From: Actinomycetes bacterium | GTDB taxonomy: Bacteria > Actinomycetota > Acidimicrobiia > Acidimicrobiales > JAKAOS01 | Reading direction: 5' to 3' | DNA length: 37,024 nucleotides | Assembly: GCA_021795215.1 (NCBI GenBank) | Contig: JAJYPS010000014.1 | Span: 1-37,024 of the forward strand | In this document: positions 8,621-16,841 of the stretch, piece after piece | Layout of the letters: every line of letters starts with the position of its first letter | Numbering within the stretch: position 1 is the stretch's first letter | Notes under the pieces: generated by a model | Databases searched by the model: none | What the model was told of the DNA's origin: nothing | What the model saw: the letters and a program-made list of their open reading frames with translations, nothing else | Translations under genes and position numbers: made by a program

Positions 8621-9919
8621 ATGCGCTCGGTGCGCTCGGTGCGCTCGGTGCGCTCGGTGCGCTCGGGAAGAGCGGTGTTCCTGACGGCGCAGTGGCATCC
8701 CGCCGGTGCCTGCGCCTCGGAGCCGGACGACCAGTTCGTGTTCCGCTCGGCGGCAGCAGCGGCGGAGCGGTCATGGGAAGTGACGACGATGGCGGCAGCT
8801 GCCGTGCAGTCGGGCAGGTCGAAGGCGGACGCCGACGGAGCGGAGGTGCCTGAGAGCCAGACGATCGCCGACGGCGAATTGGACGTCCGGTATGTGGGCT
8901 CGCCCCCTGCACACCCTCGGCAAGGGGAAGCGTGGCTGGAGGTCGCCGCCGAGATGCAGTCCGCACTCGCTCGGGTGGTTGGTGCCGAAGGCGGTGGCGA
9001 CGGAGCGGCCCGGTCGGCGTCCGGTGGCGTTCGACAAGCTGCGACCGCGCCGCCCTCCATTGCAGAGAAGGCCCGCCTCCGGTCGATGGAGCTGAGGTTC
9101 CCGGCCAGCCCGTCCGCGGTCGGTGCGATCGCCGAGGTGGATGCGGACGTGGTCGTGCTGTCGCCTTCGGCTCAGCCCACTGCTCGGCTGTTGAAGGCGG
9201 CCGTGGGAACTGACGTGAGACTGGCCTTGCTGGCGGGGGACGCGGGGCGGGAGAACGACGGCCGGCCGCCGGTCGACGGCGACTTGGCGGCCGGGCTGTC
9301 GGTGGTGCTGCTGGGGCACGACCGATCGGGACTGGCAGCCGAGCTGGGCAACCGAGCCAGAGTGGTCGGGTTGCCGTTCTGGGCCGATACGGCACGGTCG
9401 CCGCTGGCGGACGAGCTGTCGGATTCCGGCCCATACGTGGTGGCGCTGGCGGACTGGCCCCACTGGCGGGAACCGCTGTGGCCCGGCGTGCTTGGAAGGG
9501 CGCTGCTGGGAGGACTGGACGGCCTGGGAGTGGTGTTCGTGGGCGACGCCGGCGCAGTGCTATGGCGAAAAGGAGAGCCGGTCGTCGCATACGGCCGCCC
9601 GGACCGCTCCCAGCTGTGGGACCTGGTCAGCGGTTCCGTTTGCCTGGTCGATCTTCGGAAGCCCGGCGAGCTCGACAGGGAGCTTCTGGAGGCAATGCTT
9701 CTCGGGATCCCCGCAGTCGGGGCACCCGGCATCTCCCCCGGGGAGACCGGCAGCCGGCTCGTGTTCCGCAGCGGTGCAGAACTGATAGAAGCGGTGACGC
9801 TGCTGCATCGGGACGGGGCGGCCAGAAGCGAGGTCGCGGGGACTGGACGGGCGTGGGCGGAGACCGTCTGCGTAGGACCGGAGCGCTTCGCCGATGCAGT
9901 GGTGGAGGCGCTGTGCTGA
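8621..9919 (+). CDS. GT-B-like protein, possibly degenerate glycosyltransferase
   Basis: A 432-residue product whose C-terminal half reads like a GT4-type nucleotide-sugar half: VVALADWPHW, then VVFVGDAGAVL, then LDRELLEAMLLGIPAVGAPG where GT4 enzymes carry the E-x7-E motif. A short ADVVVLSPSAQPTARLL segment could be the end of the N-terminal domain, but the clear donor-binding signatures are weak, so it may be inactive or diverged. The first ATG follows the upstream stop with no gap, and the first 15 codons are a five-fold RSV repeat made by a 9-base tandem duplication. A GTG at 8779 (ahead of ACGACGATG) is an alternative start that would drop the repeat and about 50 low-complexity residues. 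It ends 48 bases from the convergent gene, with a hairpin between. Confidence 0.6.
   Translation: MRSVRSVRSVRSVRSGRAVFLTAQWHPAGACASEPDDQFVFRSAAAAAERSWEVTTMAAAAVQSGRSKADADGAEVPESQTIADGELDVRYVGSPPAHPRQGEAWLEVAAEMQSALARVVGAEGGGDGAARSASGGVRQAATAPPSIAEKARLRSMELRFPASPSAVGAIAEVDADVVVLSPSAQPTARLLKAAVGTDVRLALLAGDAGRENDGRPPVDGDLAAGLSVVLLGHDRSGLAAELGNRARVVGLPFWADTARSPLADELSDSGPYVVALADWPHWREPLWPGVLGRALLGGLDGLGVVFVGDAGAVLWRKGEPVVAYGRPDRSQLWDLVSGSVCLVDLRKPGELDRELLEAMLLGIPAVGAPGISPGETGSRLVFRSGAELIEAVTLLHRDGAARSEVAGTGRAWAETVCVGPERFADAVVEALC
8622..8666 (+). repeat. Five perfect copies of a 9-base tandem repeat
   Basis: TGCGCTCGG is repeated five times in a row right after the ATG at 8621. In frame it encodes Arg-Ser-Val repeats, and each unit supplies a further GTG. 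Nine bases keep the frame, so copy-number change would only lengthen or shorten the N-terminus. Confidence 0.9.
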
Positions 9920-9940
9920 CCACACCACCCGGTGCCGAAC

Positions 9941-9962
9941 GTGGCTCGACTGGTCGAGCCAC
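9941..9962. terminator. Hairpin between convergent genes, probable bidirectional terminator
   Basis: Arms GTGGCTCGAC (9941-9950) and GTCGAGCCAC (9953-9962) are perfect 10-base complements around a TG centre. It lies in the 48-base gap between two convergent glycosyltransferase genes. There is no T-run on either side, so it would be a hairpin-only terminator or end-stabilising element. Confidence 0.55.
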
Positions 9963-9967
9963 CCGGC

Positions 9968-12826
9968 TCAGGCGCTTCTGTCCGGTCCGGAAGCGGTCAT
10001 CCTGGCCCGAGTCCTTCGGACAGCAGCTCGCAGCAGCTCCGCGTTTCCTCGCTCGCCCCAGGTTCGCAGTCCTCTGTCCAGGACCGACGACAACAGGGGA
10101 AGCCGGTCTCTTGCGGCGGCCGCAATTCTCGGTCTCCAGGAGGGGGCGTCGGCGGGCGTAACGGCGAGTCGGCGAACCGGCTCGGCCGCGGAGCCGACCA
10201 GCTCCACTCGGTAGTGGCCGGCGGCGGCCTCGGGGCCGGGATAGGGCTCGAGAGCGTGTCCCGGCTCCGCAGGCTCGTCCCTCGTTACCGCCGTCCACGA
10301 GCTGCGCCGCTCGACGGAGCCCGCATGCACGGCGGCGGTGAGGATGTCGCGGTACCGGCTGCCCTGCAGATGGGGAGACCAGGCGAGCAATGCATCTCGC
10401 CTCGCCCTGCTCCCGAGGCGCGCACGAAGGACGGGGTCGTTCACGAGGCGGTCCAGCCACGACGCCCACTCCTGTAGATCGGACGCCAGCACCCCGTTGC
10501 TGCCGCTGTCGACCGCTTCTCGATTCGGGATGGTGGGCGACGCCACGGTGGGCGTCTCGACCAGTGCGGCCTCGAGCCATTTGATGGCGCTCTTCGCCTC
10601 GTTGAACACGGAGCCGGCCGTCAGCGGCGCCAGATTGACGTCGAGATCCCGGAGGAGCTGCGGGAGCAACCTCCAGTGCTGTGGCCCGACTCGTCTCACA
10701 CGTGCAGACATCTCCTGCAGGGCCTGGCTGGGCTCGATCAGCCCTATCAGCCACAGCTCGACCGAAGGGTTGCTCCGCATGACATCCAGCACGGCCGGTT
10801 CGACCATCGCCCAGTCGTGGGTGTGAGTATTGGTGCCGCTCAGATAGCCGATCCGTACGGGGCCATCTCTGCGGCTCCGGCCGAGAGCGGCGTCCGAGTC
10901 ACGGCCCGACACCAGACCCACTCCGTTGTCGAAGCGATACGAAGGGAGCCCCGTGAGGGCCGATGCCCGCTCGACCAGCATGGCGGTGCTGCCGATGAAC
11001 CCGTCACAGGCTTCGAGAGTGGTCCGGTACCGGTTCACACCTTCCATCCACAAGCGCGCCTCGTCGTCCGGCAGCAGGGACAGAGCCGGTATGTGGGAGG
11101 CGGCGCCAGGGTCGAATATCAGGTCGTCTACGTCGAAGAGCACCGGAGCTCCGAGCGACCTCGTACGTTCGATCACCCTGAGCACGTCCGGCGTCGCAGG
11201 AACCCTGTAGTAGACGACCGCGTCCGCTTCGGAGGCCAGCAGGCCGACTTGGGGATCCCGATAATGCCGCACCTCCGAGCTGATCCCCTGAAGACCGAGC
11301 GCCTCCGAAGGCAGCCGGGCACGATAGCGGAGGGGCGCGCCTTCGATCCCGCAGACGAACAGCACCCGGCGGACTTGGCGCAGCGCCGGACCCTCCCGGA
11401 GGACCGCGGCCGCCGGAGCGGCCTGCCCGAGGACTGATCCGCCGGCAGCGAGGCCGGCCGGGGTGGGTGGGGCGGGTGGGGGAGTGGCGGCTGGGGCGGG
11501 GGAAGTAGGGACCGGTGAGGAAGCAGCGGGGGCCGAGGCGGCCGGAGGGGCCGGAGCGGGGGAAGACTGCAACAGTGTCCGGTAGCGTGCCAGCAGGCAT
11601 TCGATCTGGTCGTCGACGGAGCGGAGCCGTACCGAGCCCGTTCCGGCCCTCAATTTGTCCACGAGCATGGGCTGATCGAGCAGCAGTTCGACGGCGGATG
11701 CCAAGGCGGTGGCACTGCCGGCCGGGACGACGAGGCCGTTGTGACCGTGACGGACCACCTCTTCGGGCCCAATGCTGTCGGTGCAGAGGACGGGCACTCC
11801 GAAACGAAGCGCCTCCCTTGTCACAAGGGAGAACGTCTCTCGCATGATGGACGGCAGGACGACCAGGTCGCTGTCACGCATCACCCTGCCGAGCTCCTCG
11901 GGAGCGAAAGCGGGAGCAGGCTGGACACGGAGAGCCGCAAGGCGAGCTTCCTCGGCAGGGTCACACGGGGCGACGCCGTAGGCGACGAGTCGCCACCCCT
12001 GGCGCCGCCTCAGCATGGCGGACGCCTCGACGAGCACGTCGAAGCCCTTCAGCGGGTCCCGGCCGCCGAGATAGGACATGCGGAGCACCCTCTGGACCGG
12101 CTCGTCGGACGGCCTTGCCGAGGCTGCAGACCCGTAGCCGGGCCGCTGCGGTTCCCCGCCGTCTCCTTCGGGCACCCCGTTCTCGTCCACTTCCAGCCGT
12201 CCCTCGGCAATGCCGTTGGCTGCCAGGACCGCACCTGCCGTGGCGGACGGCGCCAGCACGAGGTCCGCACTGCGGAGCGCCCCTGCGAGGAACGCCTTGC
12301 GGTCCTCCATCCATGCCCGGTCGACCTGGCAGGAGCACGTGCCGGCGGAGACGACCAGCGAGCAGGGCCGCAGATCCTTCCCTACCAGGAACAGGCGAGT
12401 GCAGAGCCACCAGAAGTCGTGCATGGTCACGACGACTCGAGCCCCGGCCCGGGATGCAGCGGGGACCAGCGCAGCCCCCATCGACTGCAGCACCTGGAAA
12501 TGCACCACTTCGGGGCGGAAGGCGGCCAGGAACCGCTCGAAGTGCGGGACCAGAGAAGGGTTGTCGAAGTTGAGCGGGTCGTCCCAGCCCAGCCACGGGG
12601 CTGTCGAGATCCATCTGACGCGGGACCCGTCCCCTGCGCTCTCGTCCCACGAGAACAGAGGGGGCCGCTGGTCCCGGAGCTCGGGCCGGCCACCCCCGAT
12701 CCATCCGGCGAACACGGACACCTCGTGACCCCGGCTGGCCGCTCCGCCGGCCAGCCTCTGAGCGGCAAGAGTGGCGCCGCTGACGAAGTCGGGGGGGTAG
12801 TGGGCGCTGACGACGGCTATCCGCAT
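9968..12826 (-). CDS. Double GT4 glycosyltransferase (two GT-B units in one chain)
   Basis: A 952-residue protein with two complete family 4-type units. Unit 1 (about 1-420): N-terminal GGxx-like SGATLAAQRLA, VVTMHDFWWLC (about 133-142) with a Cys cluster nearby (C142, C155, C164, C166), the LGGRDPLKGFD nucleotide-binding entry, and E330-x7-E338 in RETFSLVTREAL. A Ser/Pro/Ala linker covers about 421-470. Unit 2 (about 485-840): RYRARLPSEAL, LFDVDDLIFDP and a KWLEAALVETP element in place of the usual E-x7-E. A ~110-residue C-terminal extension follows. Two linked transferases may add two sugars in succession to one lipid-linked glycan; the sugars are unknown. The ATG at 12826 is the first residue of a typical GT4 opening (MRIAVVSAHYPPD). 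Confidence 0.85.
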   Translation of the reverse strand: MRIAVVSAHYPPDFVSGATLAAQRLAGGAASRGHEVSVFAGWIGGGRPELRDQRPPLFSWDESAGDGSRVRWISTAPWLGWDDPLNFDNPSLVPHFERFLAAFRPEVVHFQVLQSMGAALVPAASRAGARVVVTMHDFWWLCTRLFLVGKDLRPCSLVVSAGTCSCQVDRAWMEDRKAFLAGALRSADLVLAPSATAGAVLAANGIAEGRLEVDENGVPEGDGGEPQRPGYGSAASARPSDEPVQRVLRMSYLGGRDPLKGFDVLVEASAMLRRRQGWRLVAYGVAPCDPAEEARLAALRVQPAPAFAPEELGRVMRDSDLVVLPSIMRETFSLVTREALRFGVPVLCTDSIGPEEVVRHGHNGLVVPAGSATALASAVELLLDQPMLVDKLRAGTGSVRLRSVDDQIECLLARYRTLLQSSPAPAPPAASAPAASSPVPTSPAPAATPPPAPPTPAGLAAGGSVLGQAAPAAAVLREGPALRQVRRVLFVCGIEGAPLRYRARLPSEALGLQGISSEVRHYRDPQVGLLASEADAVVYYRVPATPDVLRVIERTRSLGAPVLFDVDDLIFDPGAASHIPALSLLPDDEARLWMEGVNRYRTTLEACDGFIGSTAMLVERASALTGLPSYRFDNGVGLVSGRDSDAALGRSRRDGPVRIGYLSGTNTHTHDWAMVEPAVLDVMRSNPSVELWLIGLIEPSQALQEMSARVRRVGPQHWRLLPQLLRDLDVNLAPLTAGSVFNEAKSAIKWLEAALVETPTVASPTIPNREAVDSGSNGVLASDLQEWASWLDRLVNDPVLRARLGSRARRDALLAWSPHLQGSRYRDILTAAVHAGSVERRSSWTAVTRDEPAEPGHALEPYPGPEAAAGHYRVELVGSAAEPVRRLAVTPADAPSWRPRIAAAARDRLPLLSSVLDRGLRTWGERGNAELLRAAVRRTRARMTASGPDRSA

Positions 12827-12951
12827 GGCAGGTCCAGGTGACCCTAGCGCAGCACGGAGAGCCGCCGGCTACACCCGGGCGGGTGCTGCTACCCGGCGGG
12901 TGCCCGCCACATTCCAGCCGCGACGCTGACCGACGCACTGTCGAACTCCGG

Positions 12952-13118
12952 GAGCCTTCGGGGTTACTGCTGGGATGCCCAGCGGTGGTACGAACTACGA
13001 CTATCTCCACGACGGGCTCGGGCTCCACGACGGGCTCGGTCGGTGGCTGCTTGGGTCAACGCATCGGGGTCTTGTGTGATCCGCTACCGCTACTCCTACA
13101 ACCCCTACGGAAGGACGC
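12952..13118 (+). pseudogene. Remnant of an RHS/YD-repeat protein gene
   Basis: Hand translation of the plus strand gives NYDYLHDGLG in one frame (about 12990-13020) and, one frame over, SVAAWVNASG followed by IRYRYSYNPYGRTLSA (13040-13110). Joined, these match the order of the RHS core, where a 'LHDGLGS-V' motif is followed ~15 residues later by 'Y-Y-DPYG'. The break is explained by one missing base after an 18-base duplication at 13002-13037. There are no long flanking matches and no start codon, so this is a decayed fragment about 50 codons long. The motif resemblance is from memory of the family and has not been searched. Confidence 0.5.
13002..13037 (+). repeat. 18-base tandem duplication in the RHS remnant
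   Basis: Two adjacent copies, TCTCCACGACGGGCTCGG and GCTCCACGACGGGCTCGG, differ at the first base only. They duplicate the LHDGLG codons. The rest of the 12827-13401 gap holds nothing else I can support. Confidence 0.85.
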
Positions 13119-13401
13119 TGTCGGCCAAAGGGCCGCGGTCCGCTCGCCTGAGGAGATCACTTACCAATCCGGAACAATCCAGCCGGTTGGTGCAACTGCG
13201 ATGAATCTCTCCTACCAAGAGGGATGAAGCGGTAAAAGCCGTCGAGGCCACAGTAAGGGCGGCTGGCCATACCGTGGATGGCGAGTGATGTCAGTACACC
13301 ACCGAGCAGAAGTGATCTGAAGGCCGTTCAGATCGCGTGAACCGCTGTCGTCGCATTTGGGCGGTCAGCGTCGAAACGCACGCAGTTATACCCCTCCCCC
13401 C

Positions 13402-13689
13402 TCACATCCCGAGCCTCGGCCCACCGTGGCGCGGTCCCCACGGCTGCTGCTGCCACGCAGGTGCAGTAGGCGAGCGCAGCCCCGGTATCGGCTGCTGGGC
13501 CACTGCCTTGGGCGGGTTGCGCCGCCGAATCTCCTGGTGGATCTCCTTCAGCTCCGCTTTGGACGCCGCCAGGGCGTCACGAGCACCGGGGATCGCCTGG
13601 TCCAGCTCTGCTATCTCGGCGGTGGCTGTGGTGATGGTGCGGTTCAGCTCCGCCCGGTCGGCCATGAAACGCTGCTCGATGGTCGCCAC
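13402..13689 (-). CDS. Possible small coiled-coil protein, doubtful gene
   Basis: A 95-residue frame from GTG at 13689 with a heptad-like helical stretch (AELDQAIPGARDALAASKAE) followed by a Pro/Gln-rich tail. I do not recognise a family. The frame stays open upstream to the TGA that ends the DUF2142-type gene at 13864, with readable sequence (QVLQVELDSIAR) but no ATG or GTG there, and it is the same frame as that gene. There is no good ribosome site. It could be the decayed end of an older gene, a small gene with an odd start, or chance reading in GC-rich DNA. It adjoins the RHS remnant, which favours decay. Confidence 0.3.
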   Translation of the reverse strand: MATIEQRFMADRAELNRTITTATAEIAELDQAIPGARDALAASKAELKEIHQEIRRRNPPKAVAQQPIPGLRSPTAPAWQQQPWGPRHGGPRLGM

Positions 13690-13863
13690 GGCGCTGCGGT
13701 GGCGACGCTTCCGTTGTGCCGGCGAATCGAACGCTCCGGGCGTGGTTCTGGCGATGGAGTCCAGCTCGACCTGGAGGACTTGTCGCCTCCGCTGCCAGGA
13801 GGGACCGCCAGGAGCAGCCCGGCCACGAGCGCCTCCTGAGTCTCCGGAGACCCTCTCCCTCTG

Positions 13864-15621
13864 TCACGCTCCGGCGGCGGAATCGTCCCGATGCCCGGAT
13901 GCCGGCGCGTTCACCGAAGCCTCCTCTCCGGTCCGCGCCGAAGGAGGGCGCAGGGGCCCGGATCGGTCCTCGACCTTTCCCGTCGAGGGGACGCCTCCCT
14001 CCGGCGGGCAGACGAACACAAGCCAGTACATCACGCCTGTCACGGCGACGAACGACAGCACCGTGAGCAGGAGACCCCCGATCGCCGGTTGCCAGCCTTG
14101 ACGCACGGACGCCAGCGGATCGAGCGGGCCGGCCGTTCCAACCGAGAATCGGCGGTACGTGGCCACGAACGCCGTTGCGTCACAAGCCACCAGGGCCGTT
14201 AGGACGGCCGACGTGAGTCTCCCGACCAGAGACGGCCCGATACCTTGGACCGCATCCTCCCTCTCGGAGACGCCTTTGGCCAGTGCAGCCCCGGCTACGA
14301 GCGGCAGTCCGATCACGACTGGCAGAACGTCCGCACCGGTGATGGTGACCCGGCCGCCGCCGCCGGCCTGGACCATGACGACAAGGATCGGAACCACGGA
14401 AGCGAGTGCCGCCGACGCTGCCACGCCCATCCTCTGGCGAGCGGGAGCCCACGCCAAGGCGCTGAACACCACCGCACCGGTAGCGGCCAGCCAAGTGAAA
14501 TAGACCCCGTTGGGCAGCACCGTGTCGCTCGGACCGAGCACGCCGATCATCTGAGACAGCATGTAACCGACCTGATGCGCCGACTCGACGAACTTCGCCG
14601 GGGCGGTGCCGCTGATTCGGACTGTGCCCGTCACATGGGGACTGGAACCCGCCGGGAACACCGCGTCCCACGCAGCGCCCAACACGACGGCGGCGCCGAC
14701 GAAGCCGATCGCCCGCCGGACGACCGGCGCCCCGGCCAGGAGACGGAGGCGGCTGGGAGGGGTGAGCAGGACCAGGAACGGGAGCATGATCGCCACCCAA
14801 ACCGGCCCCAGCGGAGTGCTGAGAGCCAGGACACCAGCCGAGGCTGCGAACACAGTCGCCAACGCTGCGGGCGGTTGCCTCCTCACCTCCCATACGACAA
14901 GCAGGCCTGAGACCCAGGCGGCCGTCGCGGCAGCCACCTCCACCCCCAGCGGGCTCACCACTCCCATGAGGAACAGCTCCATCGGGGTCATGGCCAGGCC
15001 CAGCCCTGCTGCCCACGATTTGGAGCGAGCCCAACCGGCCAACGAGGCGAACGCCAGGCCGAGCAGAGCTGCAGCGGTGGCAGAAGAAAGCAGCCGCATG
15101 ACGCGAATTCCGCCGGGGCCGACGTTCCACAGCGACGGCCAGCCGACGACTGCGTAGTAGAGGGGCGGATGGCCGGCAACGAACGTGGGCACCTGGACGC
15201 TGCCGCGCCGCTTGGTCGCGGACCAATGAGAGCATCCCGCTGGTTGCTTGGGATTGCCTGCGAAACAGGCGGCGGCACCACGGTTCTCGGCCAGCTGGCC
15301 AGGGACGTGGACGGAGCGATGCGGGTGGTGGATGCCCTGCGCTGAACCCGAGCCCACCAACTGCCCTCGCGCGACGGCGGCCGCATTCAGCACCTGCGCC
15401 GCCTCTGAAGGACCCCCATACAGGGGCGTCATGGCGGACCAAGCCATGCTCAGCATCAGCAGCAGTAGTGATGAGACCACCCACACCAGCAGGAAGCGTC
15501 TACCCCCGTTGCCAACCGATCCCAACGTCCCCGCCGCAGCCTGGCTCGCTGGACGAAGCCGGCCGGTTGCCCGGACTGGCGTCCCGTCCGTGACATACGG
15601 CCCGGACGGCCCATCGCTCAC
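13864..15621 (-). CDS. DUF2142-type polytopic membrane protein
   Basis: About 585 residues with a first membrane helix near residues 43-62 (LLVWVVSSLLLLMLSMAW), then a large outside loop starting MTPLYGGPSEAAQVLNAAAV, as in DUF2142 proteins, and roughly ten further hydrophobic segments ending near residue 545. The tail is charged and disordered. DUF2142 proteins occur in polysaccharide clusters and resemble GT-C-type membrane transferases, so a role in lipid-linked sugar transfer or export is plausible but unproven. The frame is open far upstream to 16179, but that part lies opposite the GT2 gene and reads as Pro/Arg-rich noise, so I start at the GTG at 15621 (15624 is equally possible). About 160 bases separate it from the divergent GT2 gene. 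Confidence 0.75.
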   Translation of the reverse strand: MSDGPSGPYVTDGTPVRATGRLRPASQAAAGTLGSVGNGGRRFLLVWVVSSLLLLMLSMAWSAMTPLYGGPSEAAQVLNAAAVARGQLVGSGSAQGIHHPHRSVHVPGQLAENRGAAACFAGNPKQPAGCSHWSATKRRGSVQVPTFVAGHPPLYYAVVGWPSLWNVGPGGIRVMRLLSSATAAALLGLAFASLAGWARSKSWAAGLGLAMTPMELFLMGVVSPLGVEVAAATAAWVSGLLVVWEVRRQPPAALATVFAASAGVLALSTPLGPVWVAIMLPFLVLLTPPSRLRLLAGAPVVRRAIGFVGAAVVLGAAWDAVFPAGSSPHVTGTVRISGTAPAKFVESAHQVGYMLSQMIGVLGPSDTVLPNGVYFTWLAATGAVVFSALAWAPARQRMGVAASAALASVVPILVVMVQAGGGGRVTITGADVLPVVIGLPLVAGAALAKGVSEREDAVQGIGPSLVGRLTSAVLTALVACDATAFVATYRRFSVGTAGPLDPLASVRQGWQPAIGGLLLTVLSFVAVTGVMYWLVFVCPPEGGVPSTGKVEDRSGPLRPPSARTGEEASVNAPASGHRDDSAAGA

Positions 15622-15768
15622 CACCGGGCCACAGTACTTCCCGCTCCTGTCGGTGGGCAGCAGCAGAGAGACGGGCCGGCACCGGCTATCCGAGGACTGC
15701 CGATGGGGGTGCTGCGCACGACGCCCGAAGTCGGTTGGCCGATCGGAGTTAAGATGACGACGACCTTC

Positions 15769-15774
15769 AGGAGG
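15769..15774 (+). promoter_or_regulatory. Ribosome binding site of the GT2 gene
   Basis: A perfect AGGAGG five bases before the GTG at 15780, which decides that non-ATG start. Confidence 0.8.
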
Positions 15775-15779
15775 AAGCC

Positions 15780-16775
15780 GTGGCCCTGGGCAGATTCGAC
15801 ACAGCGGTCTGCATACCGTGCCATAACGAGGAGAGGACCGTAGGCACGGTGGTGTCGGCGTTCCGATCGGTGCTTCCGGAGGCAGTGGTGTATGTGTACG
15901 ACAACGACTCTTCGGACCGGACTTCGGTGGTGGCGGCTGCCGCTGGTGCTCAGGTCCGCCATGTGGCGATGCGTGGAAAAGGGCACGTAGTGAGGCGGAT
16001 GCTGGCCGATATCGAAGCCGACGCTTACTTGTTGGTCGACGGCGACGGCACGTACGACGCTTCGGTCGCCTCCGAGATGGTGGACCTTGTCCGGTTCGGC
16101 GGCAACGACTTGGTGAATGCCGGCAGAGATGCACCTGACGGGGGCTTCCCGCCGGGTCACAGTTGGGGGAACCGAGCACTGACGGGCCTGGTGCAGTTCC
16201 TTTTCGACCGGCGAGCGACCGACATGCTGTCCGGTTACAAAGCGCTGTCCCGCCGGTTTGCCAAGTCTTTTCCGGTCTTTTCCAACGGCTTCGAGATAGA
16301 GACGGAGCTGACGGTTCATGCGCTGCGGTTGCAGATGCCCATTGCCGACCTTTCCTGTCCGTACGCGGCGAGACCGGCTGGGTCGACCAGCAAGCTGCGT
16401 ACCTACAGCGATGGTTGGCGGATCCTCAGGACGATTCTGCGAATGTGGCGCCAAGAGAGGCCGCTTGCGTTCTTCTCGGCCGTAGGGGCGATCTTCGCTC
16501 TCTCCGCCATCGGGCTGGCGCTGCCACTGCTGCCGACTTACTTCCAGACCGGACTCGTCCCTCGGCTGCCTACGGCCCTGCTGGCGACCGCCCTGATGCT
16601 GATCGCCTTCCTGAACCTCACCTGCGGGCTGATCCTCGACACCGTGACCCAGGGGCGCAAGGAGGCGAAGCTCCTCCGCTACCTAGCAGTTGCGGGACCG
16701 CTCGAAGCTGCGGCACCCCCGATGGAGTCTCCGATCGAACGCAGGGAGAGAAGAGGCTCTCCTGAAAAGTTCTGA
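15780..16775 (+). CDS. Family 2 glycosyltransferase, dolichol-phosphate-mannose-synthase-like, with C-terminal membrane helices
   Basis: 331 residues. The GT2 fold is clear: AVCIPCHNEERTVG at the start, Asp41 in VYDNDSSDRT, and the metal-binding D87-G-D89 in LLVDGDGTYD. Next come GYKALSRRF and GFEIETELT, typical of DPM1/DpgS-like polyprenyl-phosphate sugar synthases. Two hydrophobic helices follow (about 228-250 and 262-288). Such enzymes usually move a sugar from a nucleotide to a polyprenyl phosphate at the inner face of the membrane. The divergent DUF2142-type gene could be a user of that lipid-linked sugar. The GTG start has a perfect AGGAGG. The tail is charged and Arg/Glu rich. Confidence 0.88.
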   Translation: MALGRFDTAVCIPCHNEERTVGTVVSAFRSVLPEAVVYVYDNDSSDRTSVVAAAAGAQVRHVAMRGKGHVVRRMLADIEADAYLLVDGDGTYDASVASEMVDLVRFGGNDLVNAGRDAPDGGFPPGHSWGNRALTGLVQFLFDRRATDMLSGYKALSRRFAKSFPVFSNGFEIETELTVHALRLQMPIADLSCPYAARPAGSTSKLRTYSDGWRILRTILRMWRQERPLAFFSAVGAIFALSAIGLALPLLPTYFQTGLVPRLPTALLATALMLIAFLNLTCGLILDTVTQGRKEAKLLRYLAVAGPLEAAAPPMESPIERRERRGSPEKF

Positions 16776-16841
16776 GCCACTCAGGACGACCCTTGCAGGG
16801 AAGGCGAGCAGGCGCTGCAGACACCACCGGCGACTTCGGCG

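Noticed and set aside
8328-9590. 420-codon Pro/Arg/Ala-rich frame on the minus strand
   Set aside because: Antisense to two genes, composition typical of GC-rich shadows.
15625-16179. N-terminal extension of the DUF2142-type protein
   Set aside because: It lies opposite the conserved core of the GT2 gene and reads as Pro/Arg/Ser noise; the protein starts near 15621.
16771-16783. CTGAG-CCA-CTCAG as a terminator between convergent genes
   Set aside because: Only five base pairs and no T-run; not distinguishable from chance.
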